A stretch of 64,000 nucleotides of DNA from Rheum nobile (taxonomy: Eukaryota; Streptophyta; Magnoliopsida; Caryophyllales; Polygonaceae). The stretch is from positions 496,001 to 560,000 of the forward strand of contig WOAB01000837.1 in NCBI GenBank assembly GCA_027886185.1. The letters are read 5' to 3'. The notes below the pieces were generated by a model, which saw nothing but the letters and a program-made list of their open reading frames with translations, ran no database searches and was not told the DNA's origin. Each line of letters opens with the position of its first letter. The stretch's first letter is position 1. Both the position numbers and the translations under genes were made by a program. This document shows positions 22,271 through 34,362 of this stretch, in pieces.

Positions 22271-24240
22271 TATAATACCCCTCATTTTAGTAAATAGTAT
22301 TTTGGTAATTTTCCAAACTCTCGTACTGTAGTCAGATTATTTTCAGAGGAGTTCGGATTTTCTGTAAAATCCTTGATCTCCGTAATAATTCCTTGAGTGG
22401 TATAAAATACATTCGATTTATTTTCGGGACTTAAAATATTTGTTTGGATACAAACATATAATTTTCGGGGTTAAAAACCCATACCAAAACCAATTCCCCA
22501 TAACATTTGCACGCCTGCCACGAATACTCCCCAACGTGGCATCCATGCACTGAAGGGGGGGAGGTCGACCACCTCTTCCTGGGGCTATAAATGGAGCCGA
22601 TCTGGAGGGTGATGGGCACCCAACTCTCTTCTTGCTTCACCATCTTCCTTCTGCTCAAGTAACCGCCGATGAGCACAACCAACCGCCGCCGCCACCTTCT
22701 TTCCCTGGTTCGGATCGTGACGAACTGGAGCGAGCTGCTGCGTGGTGCCGCTGTTCATGGGTGCTGCTGCTGCTCCTCCCCGGTGACAAGGCGAGCCACC
22801 GACGAGGCGCCGCGAGTCGGAGTTGTCCGCTGCAGTTGCTGCATCCTTCTACCGTTGCCAGAGCTGCTGCGTGCCACCACTATTGCCGCCGCTGTTGCTG
22901 CGCTGCTAGTGCTGCTCCTCCAGCGACGAGGAGCCTGAATCGGCGGCAAGAAGACGGAGCTGCGTTGGGCTGCGTTGTGCTCCATTGTTGAGCTGCTACT
23001 GTTGTTGTTTACGGGAGGAATGAGATGAAGGAGGGGGGCCCACTTAATTAGCAGCTTCCTTGTTGGGCCGAGAAAGCCCATTAGGCTTTCAGTCCAAGTT
23101 TAACCCAAAATCAATCGAGCGTTATAACATTAATTGCGGGATCGCGTATGGACCCGTAATCCTGCTAGATCTATCTGAATCATAGGCCATATCCCCGGAA
23201 AGGATATCATCAATAGTCGTCTCGTCTAGATTCATCGCCGAATCTACTTAAGGCAAGTGGATGTTCGCTCTTGCTTATCATTCCATATTTATATTAATTA
23301 TCAATTGTTAATTAATTTGGGATAAATATTGTTTTCGTCTGGGAACAGTTTTGATAACTGTATGTGATTTAAAAAGGAATATTATAATAGGTTGTATATA
23401 CTGCTAGAAACAACGCTATTATATATATATATGATTGAAATACAGATTTTATAATAGGTTGTATATATTGCTAGAAACAACGCTATTATATCTGTTATTT
23501 GCCTCGATGGCATTGATGTGGATTATTGCTCATATGTTTTAACTGTTTAGTTAGAACGAGTATTCGTAGGAACACTATATACCTTGCGTGGTCTAGTGGT
23601 TTCTTTATAACTGGTGCTAGGAGGATTTTTCCCTAGTATCCTTCGGTCATGACCTTACCCTTACTCAGGGTATGATGTGCACACAGCTGGTGCCGACACT
23701 TGGGATTTTATTCCCTTTGATATATGTCTCTTGCGATGAGAGGATATATTTAAAAGCTTATAACGTGAATGTACGTTTTGGAATTAAATAAGATAAGTTC
23801 CGTTATGCACATAATTAATGAACATTGGGCGAGAAGTACAACGTGGAAACTCGTCTGGGCTTCGATTAGAGTAAGTTCATCCTCCGAATCTGAATTCGCA
23901 TTATGCGGTGAGGTTGGTCATGGACCCAAATAGTCAAGTCGCTTTTAAACTCTTGTATGAACTTATAATGTTCTCAAACATTGTCATACTTCCGATAAGA
24001 CTCAATTCGTTGGAGTCTTCTCTTGGTTTATTTCAGTAAGACTCAATCTTCCAGAGTCTTCTCTTGATCATTCTGTTTGATATGTTTCTGTAGAAGTATT
24101 GAGGTTTACTATCGTCATCGGCTTTCATTCGAGAAGCGATGGATTTAACCTAATACGACTACTTAGAACCTTTCTGTTTTACCCTTGCATGGTCTTTCAT
24201 TAGACTAACCAACCGGTTAATTTCCACTGCATGGTTGGCT
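22271..24240 (+). mobile_element. Element B 3' LTR, first piece
   Basis: Nearly identical to 14028-16000. The terminal TG reads TA (tataataccc). The inner stem of the conserved hairpin is mutated (23253-23274). It is cut at 24240 by element C; the last five bases, tggct, are the target duplication, and the LTR resumes at 31015. Confidence 0.93.
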
Positions 24241-26585
24241 TGTAATACCCCTTATTTTTAGTAAGGATATTTGGGTAATTTTTCCAACCTTCGTTCAATA
24301 ATTATTTCGCTTTCAGTGGAGTTCGGATTTTCCGTAACATCCTTGATCTCCGTAATAATTCCTTGAGTGGTATAAAATACACTCGATGTATTTTCGGGAC
24401 TTAGAATATTTGTTTGGATATAAACATATAATTTCCGGGGTTAAAAACCCATGCCAAGCCTTTCCCCGGATATATTGCATGCCACCCTCGTTTTTGCGCC
24501 AGCCACCGCGTGTAATTCTTGTCGGGGCACCTGTCGATGTGGTGGTCGGGCACGCCTTCCTCCTTGGCCTTTATAAGGAGCTCGATGGAGGGTTGATGGG
24601 CACCAAGAGCTGACCAAGTCTCTCCCGTCCCCTCTCGGTCGTCTCTTCCCGCCGGCGACCCAAGTTCGACGTTGCTACTGCCGCTGTTCGTGACCTACGG
24701 AGCTGCTGCGTTCTTCTGCAGAGGTGCTACTGCCCGACGTTGCTGCTGCGTCTGACGTCGCCGCCGCTACTGTGGTTTTCCCGGCGTCAAGATGACCCAG
24801 ATCCGTTGAGGAAGTTGTTGTGCTTTGCGTCACTGTTGTCGCCGTGAGCCGCCGCCGCTGCTGCCGATGCTGCCCCGCCCCTACTGGTGGCTACCCCTTC
24901 CCGGAGAAAAGACCCCGGCGTTGTGCTGCTGTGCCGCCGAGCTGCCATTGTTGTTACGTGGGGAAGAAGAAGCAAAGTGTGGTGGGCCCCCTCCTTTGCT
25001 AGCTTCCTTGTTGCCCATTCTGTCCAAATTTAACCCGAGATCAATCGAGCGTTATAACGTTATTTGCTGGATCGTGTGTGGACTCGTAATCTTGCTAGAG
25101 CTATCTGAAGCATAGGCCATATCCCCGGAAAGGATATCATCAATAGTCGTCTCGTCTAGATTCATCGCCGAATCTACTTAAGGCAAGTGGCGGTTCGCTC
25201 TTGCTTAATCATTCCATGTTCTATTAATTATCAATTGCTTTTAATTGTTAATTAAATTGGAGTGAACTGTTGTTTTCGTTTGGAAACAGATTTTATAAAT
25301 AATGTGATTAAAATATGATATTATTGTAGGTTGTATATATTGCTAGAAACAACGCTATTATACTTGTTAATGACCGTAATGGTTTTGTTGTGGATTTAAA
25401 TTAAAACTTTAATGCTAGAATAGCACGAGTATTCGTAGGAACGATATTCCTTGTGAGAATAGTCGTTTCTTTATAATTATCTTAAGATCGTGACCCATTG
25501 CTTCTTATCCATCTCTAAGGATTGGAAGTGTTAAAGCACCTTGCTAGTGCTATTTGGGTGAACATAATGTCACCCTGTGTATTAAAGGTTCGTAGTCACT
25601 CGAAATTATAAAGGTTCGTAGTCACTCGAAATCATAAAGGTTCGTAGTTACTCGAGATAATATTAAAAGCCTTAACAGTAATATATGTTTTGTAATTAAA
25701 TAAGATAAGTACGGTTAGGCACATAATTAATGAACCTTGGGCGAGAAGTACAACGTGGAAACTCGTTTGGGCTTCGGTTAGAGTAAGTCCTCTTTCCAAT
25801 CTGGATTTGCACTAAGCGGTGAGGTTGGTCGTGGACCCAAATAGCCAAGTCGCTTTTAAACTCTTGTGTGAAATTATAAGGTTCCCAAACACTTGTCATA
25901 CTTTCCGATAAGACTCAATCTCTTGGAGTCTTTCCTTCGTATGTTTCCCATAAGACTCATTTCCTTTGGGAGTCTTCTCTTCAGTGCATAGCTAAATATT
26001 AATCATTCCATGAAAGTTTCGGGTTATATATCGTTCCTTCGGTTATTATTCGAGGAACAATGATAGTAAACGGTTACGATCACTAGAACCATTCTGTTTT
26101 CACCCTTGCATAGTCTTTCATTAGACTAACCAACCGGATTTTATTCCTTGCATGGTTGACTAGTGTCATCCGTCCTATACGGCACATCAGTGGTTGGTTC
26201 CCGAAGTCGAAGTAACCAGTTGAAGAAGAAGAGGATTGTAGACGAAGATTTAAGTGTCAGTGTTTTAAGTTGTTAAATATTACTTTAATATATCTTTATA
26301 ACCTAGCGATGTTATAGGTTGATTCTTAAAAGTCTTCCGCTGTGTAATTTAAAGTCTTCCGCTGAAATTTTACTCTGTTGTGTAAACGCTAGTCTCGTTT
26401 GATGAGAGATCTTTTAATAAAAGGTTGAGTTTCACTTATACAATGTCTTTCGTTGTTTAACCTTTCATTATTTAATATGTTTATTTAAGTTTAATTATTT
26501 TGATTAAAGCCTAGGGTGACATCGGACAGCAACGTATGAGGTCACTGGCGTGTGGCATTCCCGACAATAAATCGGGGGTGTTATA
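24241..26585 (+). mobile_element. Element C 5' LTR
   Basis: Starts tgtaatacccc and ends ggggtgttata. A TATA-like ctttataagg is at 24570, followed by a GC-rich stretch to about 25000 and the conserved hairpin at 25183-25204. Three near-identical units of about 24 bp (aaaggttcgtag, then tcactcgaaat) lie in tandem at 25587-25655. Small open frames here recur in the 3' LTR and are not genes. Confidence 0.92.
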
Positions 26586-26587
26586 AA

Positions 26588-26601
26588 TATGGTATCAGAG
26601 C
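26588..26601 (+). promoter_or_regulatory. Primer binding site of element C
   Basis: tatggtatcagagc, two bases after the LTR end, contains a perfect match to the initiator methionine tRNA complement tggtatcagagc. Confidence 0.85.
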
Positions 26602-28645
26602 AATGGTTTTAAAATTCTTGGCCTATTGTTAGGTTTGAAAATTTTCAAAAAATTAATTTCGAAACTATTTTCAACCTATTTTCTATTAAAAAGAACTTTG
26701 AAGATTTAACTGTTGGATTTAAAAGTTTTCTTTACTCCTTGGAATTTAAAATAATGATTTAGCTATTTGAACTTCAAAAGCTATTTATAATTGGTTTATA
26801 AAATGTCGTGTTATAAGCGATTAAATTAAGTTTATGATTGTAACTTTAAAAGTGTGATTTTGATCTTGGTACGAATTTTGCGAAAATCGTATCACTAGTT
26901 TGCGAAACTATTTTTTCTTAAATAATTATTTTATTAAGGTTAATATATAAAGTTTAAAAGTATGAGGTTATTAATAAGTGGTTTTCAAACTTCTGCAAGC
27001 TTTGAGTGTTACTTATTCCCTAGATCCATTCCTAAGATTCTTTCTTCATTTCTAGAATAATGTCACAACTATATGACATGGATTTCTTTCTGAGTTGACG
27101 GGCGTTATCTCGTAAGTAAAGTTTCTCCAAAATTCCTTAGGGTGTAGGAACAATGATGTGTGGTTAATGCTCTATGAGATTAAGAGTTATCTCTCATATG
27201 TGTACCTTGAACATTCGTTCTAATAAAAGTATATAGGGGTGGACTAATGCGAAGTCCAGAATGCCTAGTTGTGAGTTCATGCTGTGAGCATTGATGTGGA
27301 TAGATTGTTTAGAAAGGAATAAATAGATTAAAAGGATAGCTCATCAGGAACTCGTTTCCTCTATTTCGATTTTGAGTAAGACTGGGGAATCAAGAATTAT
27401 GGTGATTGGGTTCATAAAGTAAGTATGGCCAGTGTAGGACCAGTGGTTATAGCTTGTGGAGCAACTAAGTGTATGAAATCATAGGTATCATTTTGAAAGA
27501 TCTATTTGAGGTTCGTTTGAGGTAATATAAGGAAATGATATGAATAATTCTTGGATGGATAGTAAATTGTGTGAGGAATATAATGATCTTAAGTTAGAAA
27601 TAAGTTATTTGACACAATTAAACAAACCTTTGGGATGTAAGTTAGGAAATGGGCGAATGGGCCAAACCTAATTGGGCCAAGTGATTGAATTTGGTAAGTT
27701 GTACTTTCAGGGAATAAGGAGTTATGATACTTTGTAAGGTAGCAAGGTTCGATATTTAGACTTTATGTGAGTGTGTCATCTATAAGGCTTATGGTACAAC
27801 TCTTTTTGAAAGAGATTAAGCTATGAAGCTATTGTGTTGGGAGTAGGCTACTTAAATGGAAAGATTACAGTTTAAGGATAGGTTATGTTGATGATTTCGA
27901 TAAACTAAAGGATTTAGTAAATAAATTTGTCTTATGTGTGTTTAAGGAGTAAGGTAACAATTGTTACTCGTGTATATCTATTGAAGGATTAGGACATAAG
28001 TGATTGATTTTGTTGGTAATGAATCAGTTAGCAATATGATACTTTGAGGAAATAGGAGTAATGTCTCTTGTGATTCGCTTTGAGGAACATAAGAATAAAG
28101 GTGTTGTGATTATTTTTGGAGAAGGTTAAGGAATCTTAAAGGTTTAAGTTACATAATATTTAAAAGAACATGCTAAATTGCTACCGAAAGGACACCAAGT
28201 TAGAATTGGCATAAGGGCCAAACCCGATTATGATGAGTAATGGAATTGTGGAGTATACACTTAAAAGAATTAGGAAATACGATGTCTCAAGACCACTAAG
28301 ATCTGATAATGGAATATAAGGAAGATAAGGTACGTACTCTGAGAGAAGTTATAAATGGAAAAGTGGAAGGAGTAACGTGTATTCTCATGCTTAAGGTATA
28401 GCAAATCGGTTGCAATGATTTTGTAGGATACTATCATAAGGTAATCATGACCTTGTGGATATAGCTACGAGTTGCTACAGGTGTAATATATGGAGATATG
28501 TGGGATAATGGTGTGATTGAAGAGACAGATCGATTTCCTAGGAACAATGTCAGTGATAAGATTACTAAGGATATTAAGTTTAGGTAGTAAGTTTGGTAGT
28601 GAGACCGTTTCCTCGTTAGCAATGCAAGTTTCGGGGACGAAACTT
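26602..28645 (+). other. Element C internal region, no coding signal
   Basis: About 2 kb between primer binding site and polypurine tract. No frame on either strand shows gag, protease, RT, RNase H or integrase motifs, and stops are frequent in all frames. The last bases (gcaagtttcggggacgaaac, 28624-28643) resemble the extreme 3' end of the pol region of A and B, which hints that the region derives from a gag-pol element by replacement or heavy decay. Confidence 0.7.
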
Positions 28646-28663
28646 TTCTTAAGGGGGTAGTGA
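28646..28663 (+). promoter_or_regulatory. Polypurine tract of element C
   Basis: ttcttaagggggtagtga abuts the 3' LTR start at 28664. It has the same core as in A and B. Confidence 0.8.
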
Positions 28664-31009
28664 TGTAATACCCCTCATTTTTAGTAAGGATATTTGGGTA
28701 ATTTTTCCAACCTTTGTTCAATAATTATTTCGCTTTCAGTGGAGTTCGGATTTTCCGTAACATCCTTGATCTTCGTAATAATTCCTTGAGTGGTATAAAA
28801 TACATTCGATGTATTTTCGGGACTTAGAATATTTGTTTGGATACAAACATATAATTTCCGGGGTTAAAAACCCATGCCAAGCCTTTCCCCGGATATATTG
28901 CATGCCACCCTCGTTTTCGCGTCAGCCGCCGCGTGTAATTCTTGTCGGAGCACCTGTCGATGTGGTGGTCGGGCACACCTTCCTCCTTGGCCTTTATAAG
29001 GAGCTCGATGGAGGGTTGATGGGCACCAAGAGTTGACCAAGTCTCTCCCATCCCCTCTCGGTCGTCTCTTCTCACCGGCGACCCAAGTTCGACGTTGTTG
29101 TTGCCGTTGTTCGTGAGCTATGGAGCAGCTGCGTTCTTCTGCGGAGGTGCTACTGCCCGACGTCACCGCCGCTGTTGCGGTTCTCCCGGCGTCAAGGTGA
29201 CCCAGATCCGGTGAGGAAGCTGTTGTGCTTCGTGTCGCTGTTGTCGCCGTGAGCCGCCGCCGCTGCTGCCCCGCCCCTGCTGGTGGCTGCCCCTTCCCGG
29301 CGAAAAGACCACGACGTTGTGCTGTTGTGCCGCCGAGCTGCCATTGTTGTTGTGCTGTTGTTGTTGTTACGTGGGGAAGAAGAAGCAAAGTGTGGTGGGC
29401 CCCCTCCTTTGCTAGCTTCCTTGTTGGCCGAAAGCCCAAATCCCATTCTGTCCAAATTTAACTCGAGATCAATCGAGCGTTATAACGTTATTTGCTGGAT
29501 CGCGTGTGGACTCGTAATCTTGCTAGATTTATCTAAAGCATAGGCCATATCCCCGGAGAGGATATCATCAGTAGTCGTCTCGTCTAGATTCATCGCTGAA
29601 TCTACTTAAGGCAAGTGGCGGTTCGCTCTTGCTTAATCATTCCATGTTCTATTAATTATCAATTGCTTTTAATTGTTAATTAAATTGGAGTGAACTGTTG
29701 TTTTCGTTTGGGAACATATTTTATAAATAATGTGATTAAAATATGATATTATTGTAGGTTGTATATATTGCTAGAAACAACGCTATTATACTTGTTAATG
29801 ACCGTAATGGTTTTGTTGTGGATTTAAACTAAAACTTTAATGCTAGAATATCACGAGTATTCGTAGGAACGATATTCCTTGTGAGAATAGTCGTTTCTTT
29901 ATAATTCTCTTAAGATCGTGACTCATTGCTTCTTATCCATCTCTAAGGATCGGAAGTGTTAAAGCACCTTGCTAGTGCTATTTGGATGAACATAATGTCA
30001 CCCTGTGTATTAAAGGTTCGTAGTCACTCGAAATTATAAAGGTTCGTAGTCACTCGAAATCATAAAGGTTCGTAGTTACTCGAGATAATACTAAAAGCCT
30101 TAATAGTAATATACGTTTTGTAATTAAATAAGATAAGTGCGGTTAGGCACATAATTAATGAACCTTGGGCGAGAAGTACAACGTGGAAACTCGTCTGGGC
30201 TTCGGTTAGAGTAAGTCCTCTTTCCAATCTGGATTCGCACTAAGCGGTGAGGGTTGGTCGTGGACCCAAATAGCCAAGTCGCTTTTAAACTCTTGTGTGA
30301 ATAAGGTTCCCAAACACTTGTCATACTTTCCGATAAGACTCAATATCTTGGAGTCTTTCCTTCGTATGTTTCCCATAAGACTCATTTCCTTTGGGAGTAT
30401 TCTCTTCAGTGCATAGCTAAATATTAATCATTCCGTGAAAGTTCCGGGTTATATATCGTTCCTTCGGTTATTATTCGAGGAACAATGATAGTAAACGGTT
30501 ACGATCACTAGAACCATTCTATTTTCACCCTTGCATAGTCTTTCATTAGACTAACCAACCGGGTTTTATTCCTTGCATGGTTGACTGGTGTCATCCGTCC
30601 TATACGGCACATCAGTGGTTGGTTCCCGAAGTCGAAGTAACCAGTTGAAGAAGAAGAGGCTTGCAGACGAAGATTTAAGTGTCAGTGTTTTAAGTTGTTA
30701 AATATTACTTTAATATATCTTTATAACCTAGCGATGTTATAGGTTGATTCTTAAAAATTTTCCGCTGTGTAATTTAAAGTCTTCTGCTGAAATTTTACTC
30801 TGTTGTGTAAACGCTACTCTCGTTTGATGAGAGATTTTTAATAAAAGGTTGAGTTTCACTTATACAATGTCTTCCGCTGTTTAACCTTTCGTTATTTAAT
30901 ATGTTTATTTAAGTTTAATTGTTCTGATTAAAGCCTAGGGTGACATCGGACAGCAACATCTGAGGTCACTGGCGTGTGGCATTCCCGACAATAAATCGGG
31001 GGTGTTACA
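28664..31009 (+). mobile_element. Element C 3' LTR
   Basis: Copy of 24241-26585 with few differences by eye, 2346 bp, starting tgtaatacccctc and ending gggggtgttaca. The triple 24-bp units are at 30013-30085 and the hairpin at 29611-29632. High similarity to the 5' copy means C is a young insertion. Confidence 0.93.
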
Positions 31010-31014
31010 TGGCT

Positions 31015-31403
31015 GGTGTCATCCGTCTCATATGGCACATCAGATAAACTGCCGATCTATGAAGGCTAGAAACGACGATGAAGGCAGATGGAATTTTGAA
31101 AAGTTTATCAAGGTTGAGATCCTTGGCGGGTGATCGTTTCGATCAAGACCCTTGTGTCATTTATTTCTAAAGACTTCCGCTGTATTAAACATGTCTTATG
31201 TTAAGACTACTCTGTATTTCTGTTGTTTTTGGATTATGGATGTAACTCCAAGACTTTGATTTAATACGAAATGTTATGATATTTCGTATTATAAATGTTG
31301 TTTTATGTTTTGTATAAACTGGTTAAGCCTTGGGTGGTTTCAAATGTGGAATCTGAGGTCACTGGAGGTGATACCTTTCAAGGAGATATTTGGGGGTGTT
31401 ACA
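31015..31403 (+). mobile_element. Element B 3' LTR, second piece
   Basis: Continues the LTR of B after element C, matching about 16000-16389, and ends gggggtgttaca at 31403. It is followed by the target duplication ataaa (31404-31408) and LINE sequence. Confidence 0.93.
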
Positions 31404-31408
31404 ATAAA

Positions 31409-32846
31409 TGTCATTCATTTACTTAAAGATGAGAATGGCAGGGTTTATGAGACACATGAAGAGGTTGGAGAATTGATTGTTGATTTCTATAAGCAGCTAT
31501 TTGGGAGAAAAGTGATTACCTGGGTCCCAAATTTTGTTGAAGTGGAAGGGGCAAAGGTGAGTGAAGCTGATTATGAATTCCTATGTAGGATTCCTTCTCC
31601 TGGCCAGATAAAGAGTGCATTCCATGATATGAATAGTGTAAAATCACCAGGGCCTGATGGGTTTGGAAGTCATTTCTTTAAAGAGAGATGGGGTTTAATT
31701 AAGAATGATGTTTCTGAAGCAGTTATGGATTTTTTTTAGCATGGAAAGTTACTAAAATAGCTGAATACAACTTTTGTGACCATTATCCCCAAAGTACAAA
31801 AACCTTTGCTGGTAAAAGATTTTAGGCCAATCTCCTGCTGTAATGTGGTGTTTAAGTCCATTGCTAAGATCTTGGCTGAGAAGATAGAGAATCAGCTGGA
31901 AAAATTGATTTATATGGGGCAAGGGGCTTTTGTCCCTGGAAGGAGCCTTGCTCATAATTCTGTTGTGGCTCAAGACTTGATTAACAGCTACATAAAAGTC
32001 TCCTAGGTGCATGATCAAGGTTGATATCATGAAAGCTTATGACTGTGTGAGCTGGGAATTTCTTGAATATTATATGAGGTTTCTGCAATTTCTAGAGAAG
32101 CTAATTCAGTGGGTGATGACTTGTGTGTGTTCTCCAATGTATTCTATACTTGTGAATGGGGAGCCTAAAGGATTTTTCCAGGGAATAGAGGGCTTAGACA
32201 AGGGGACCCAATGTCTCCCTTTCTTTTTGTCATAGTCATGGAGATGCTGAGCATGCAGTTACTGAGAGCTAGTAAAGAATCTGGATTTAGATTTCATCCA
32301 AAATGCAGAAGATTGAGAGTCATTGACATTGCATTTGCTGATGATCTCCTTTTATTTTGTAGAGCTGATTTGCAGTCCATTAAGATAATCAAGAGATGTC
32401 TGGATGTGTTTGGTACAGAGTCTGGGTTGGTTGTGAATCTCTAGAAGAGTGAAGTATTTTTTGGAGGAATTTTAGAGGCAGTTCAGTATGAGTTGTTAGC
32501 AGAATTACAGTTTAGTGAGGGGGAATTTCCCATAAAGTACTTGGGGCTTCCTCTACATATAAAGAAAGTTAAGAATTGTGAGTATGTTATGATTGTGAAA
32601 AGAATCACTGAGAAAGTGCAAAGTTGGACTTGCAGAAACTTGTCTTATGCAGGAAGGGTTCAAGTGATAAAGTCTGTGATAGAGGGAATCCTTACATTTT
32701 GGTCTCAGGCCATATTGTTCCCAGTTGGAGTGATAGAGAAAGTGATTGCAATTTGTAGAGCTTTTCTTTGGACTGGGAAGAGTGAAGGAAAAAGAAATCT
32801 AATGGCTTGGGAGAGGGTTACAAAACCATTTGATGAAGGGGGATAA
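31409..32846 (+). pseudogene. L1-type LINE, ORF2 reverse transcriptase part
   Basis: Resumes LINE ORF2 after element B. RT motifs in order: KSPGPDGFGS, FRPISCCNV, GAFVPGRS, KVDIMKAYD, an RGLRQGDP-type site split by a frameshift near 32205, and the catalytic FADDLLLF near 32337, still with both Asp. TAG stops are at 31737, about 31758, 32004 and 32442, with a frameshift near 32005. Several TAGs replace a likely Gln codon. It ends in TAA at 32844-32846. Confidence 0.9.
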
Positions 32847-33807
32847 ATTTCAAGGAAGTCTTAGCTTGAAATAAACTCTACTGATGAAGTTGATCTTGGA
32901 TGTGCAACTCAGGAAAGAGAATTTTTGGACAAAGTGGGTGAGGACTAATCTTCTAAAAGGAGGGGACATTTGGGCTAGAGAGGAAGCTGATACAGATTCT
33001 TGGATTTGGAAGACAGTGATCAAGATAAAAGAGGAAGTGAAGATTCATTTCCTGAGAGTAGGTTCCCCTCCGGATATCTTCTTGGAATAGAACATGGATC
33101 TTGCTCAAGTTACCAAGGGAAATGGCAAGTTGGACTGTAAGAAGAAGTATGAAATCCTTATAAAGAAAATGCCAAAAGAAAGTTGGTGCACTGTACTATG
33201 GAAAGGCATACAACCAAGAGCTTGGAGCTTTACTTTGTGGTTAGCAGTGTTTGGAAGATTGCCTATAAGAGCCAAGCTGCATACTTGGGGATTGAATGTC
33301 CCTGAGATCTGTGTCATGTGTGATGGAGAAGCTGAGACAGAAGAACACCTGTGGTGGGGATGTGACTATAAAAAACAGGTATTGGATCATGTTATGAACT
33401 GGCAACAGATTAATGTGAGGAAGAGTACTATCAAGAGTTGGTTGCAATGGCTGGATCAGGCGAGAGGGAAGAAGAATTTGAGGTTCTAGGCTAAAGTTTT
33501 GGCTCTTAATGCAACTGTTTACTTTTCTTGGAAAGCTAGGAATGATAACATCTTTAGAGGGATTAGAAGAACTGTTTTGCAATGTAGTGATGAGGTTATT
33601 CATCATTGTAAATTTAGGCTCAATGTGAAGTGTGATAGTCATACTAGGAGAGGAAGGGTTATGGCTAGCCAATTGAGGATTTGAGTGTCTATTGTTTGGA
33701 GGGAGTGCTCTATAAACTATCCTTGTTTAAAGGGTAGTTTTTTTTTGTAAGCTTTGATTCCACTTCTGTTAATAACACTTACCATTAACAAAAAAAAGAA
33801 AAAAAAA
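32847..33807 (+). pseudogene. L1-type LINE, ORF2 C-terminal zf-RVT part and poly(A)
   Basis: C-terminal part typical of plant LINEs: a zf-RVT-like segment (WSFTLWLAVFGRLPIRAKL, then CVMCDGEAETEEHLWWGC, about 33215-33363), readable over 32884-33684 with TAG stops at 33088 and 33487. A 3' untranslated tail ends in an A-rich tract at 33788-33807. Directly after it, agcgtt (33808-33813) repeats the bases before the 5' edge, the candidate target duplication. Confidence 0.87.
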
Positions 33808-33813
33808 AGCGTT

Positions 33814-34362
33814 GCTCTGTTTCTTCCTTTGAGCGCAAATACGCTTCAACCAATTGATATAAAAAATTAGCAATGTATAAATCGAGTTAATCTAATCTAT
33901 AAAATCTGGGTGGTTAACAAAATCATTATCTAGTAAACCCCTAAGTTACTAGACGTAATTAGACGCAATTTCTGTCCGGATTCATTCAAGTTCAATAATC
34001 AGTATTTTGGCGCTCGGATGCCAAATCTGATCTTTTTAGGGTGATTCGATCCTCTCCGATTGTTCCGGGTTCTCAACCAATTAGATACCTTGGTGAAGCT
34101 CCCTCCATTACTATAAATTGGACCCAATCTGACTCGAATTAAGTCGTCCAAACTCAATTTCCTCTCGTTTTCCTCTGTTTTTACGCCTCTGTTGGGGCGA
34201 TTTTCCGACTCCGGTGGTCTTCCTCCGCTGCCGCCGGTCATCCTCGGTGATAGCCCACTTCTCCACGAGTTTGTAGCCGCCGACCCCGCTCAGTTTGGAT
34301 CCCGAACTAGCCCGAACGAGCCTCCGCAAAACTCATCGTCGACGCTTCTGTTTTGGGGTCGA
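33814..34362 (+). mobile_element. Element A 3' LTR, second piece
   Basis: LTR of A after the LINE. From about 34070 it matches window positions 1-280 (caaccaattagataccttgg at 34075). It is interrupted by element D; the target duplication gtcga is at 34358-34362. Confidence 0.88.

Larger units (their letters stand above)
24241..31009 (+). mobile_element. Element C: non-autonomous element with large LTRs (TSD tggct)
   Basis: A 6769-bp element in the 3' LTR of B, flanked by tggct at 24236-24240 and 31010-31014. LTRs are 2345 and 2346 bp. The internal region (26586-28663) is only 2078 bp and has no gag or pol motif. It has a primer binding site and polypurine tract, so it could move only with proteins from elsewhere. 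Its LTRs share long blocks with those of B, so a Tekay-like partner is the likely helper. The plan fits a LARD-like element. Confidence 0.92.
14028..31403 (+). mobile_element. Element B: Tekay-like chromovirus in the LINE (TSD ataaa)
   Basis: A complete but decayed LTR retrotransposon, flanked by ataaa at 14023-14027 and 31404-31408, with LINE ORF2 on both sides. The 5' LTR is 2362 bp. The 3' LTR (22271-24240 plus 31015-31403) is 2359 bp without the nested element C. Order: LTR, primer binding site, ORF1, gag, protease, RT, RNase H, integrase, chromodomain, polypurine tract, LTR. The two LTRs are very similar by eye, so it is much younger than A. Confidence 0.95.

Noticed and set aside
24386..29543. 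75-codon and other open frames identical at two places (24386-24613 and 28809-29036)
   Set aside because: Identity comes from the two LTRs of element C being near-identical; no domain or coding bias.
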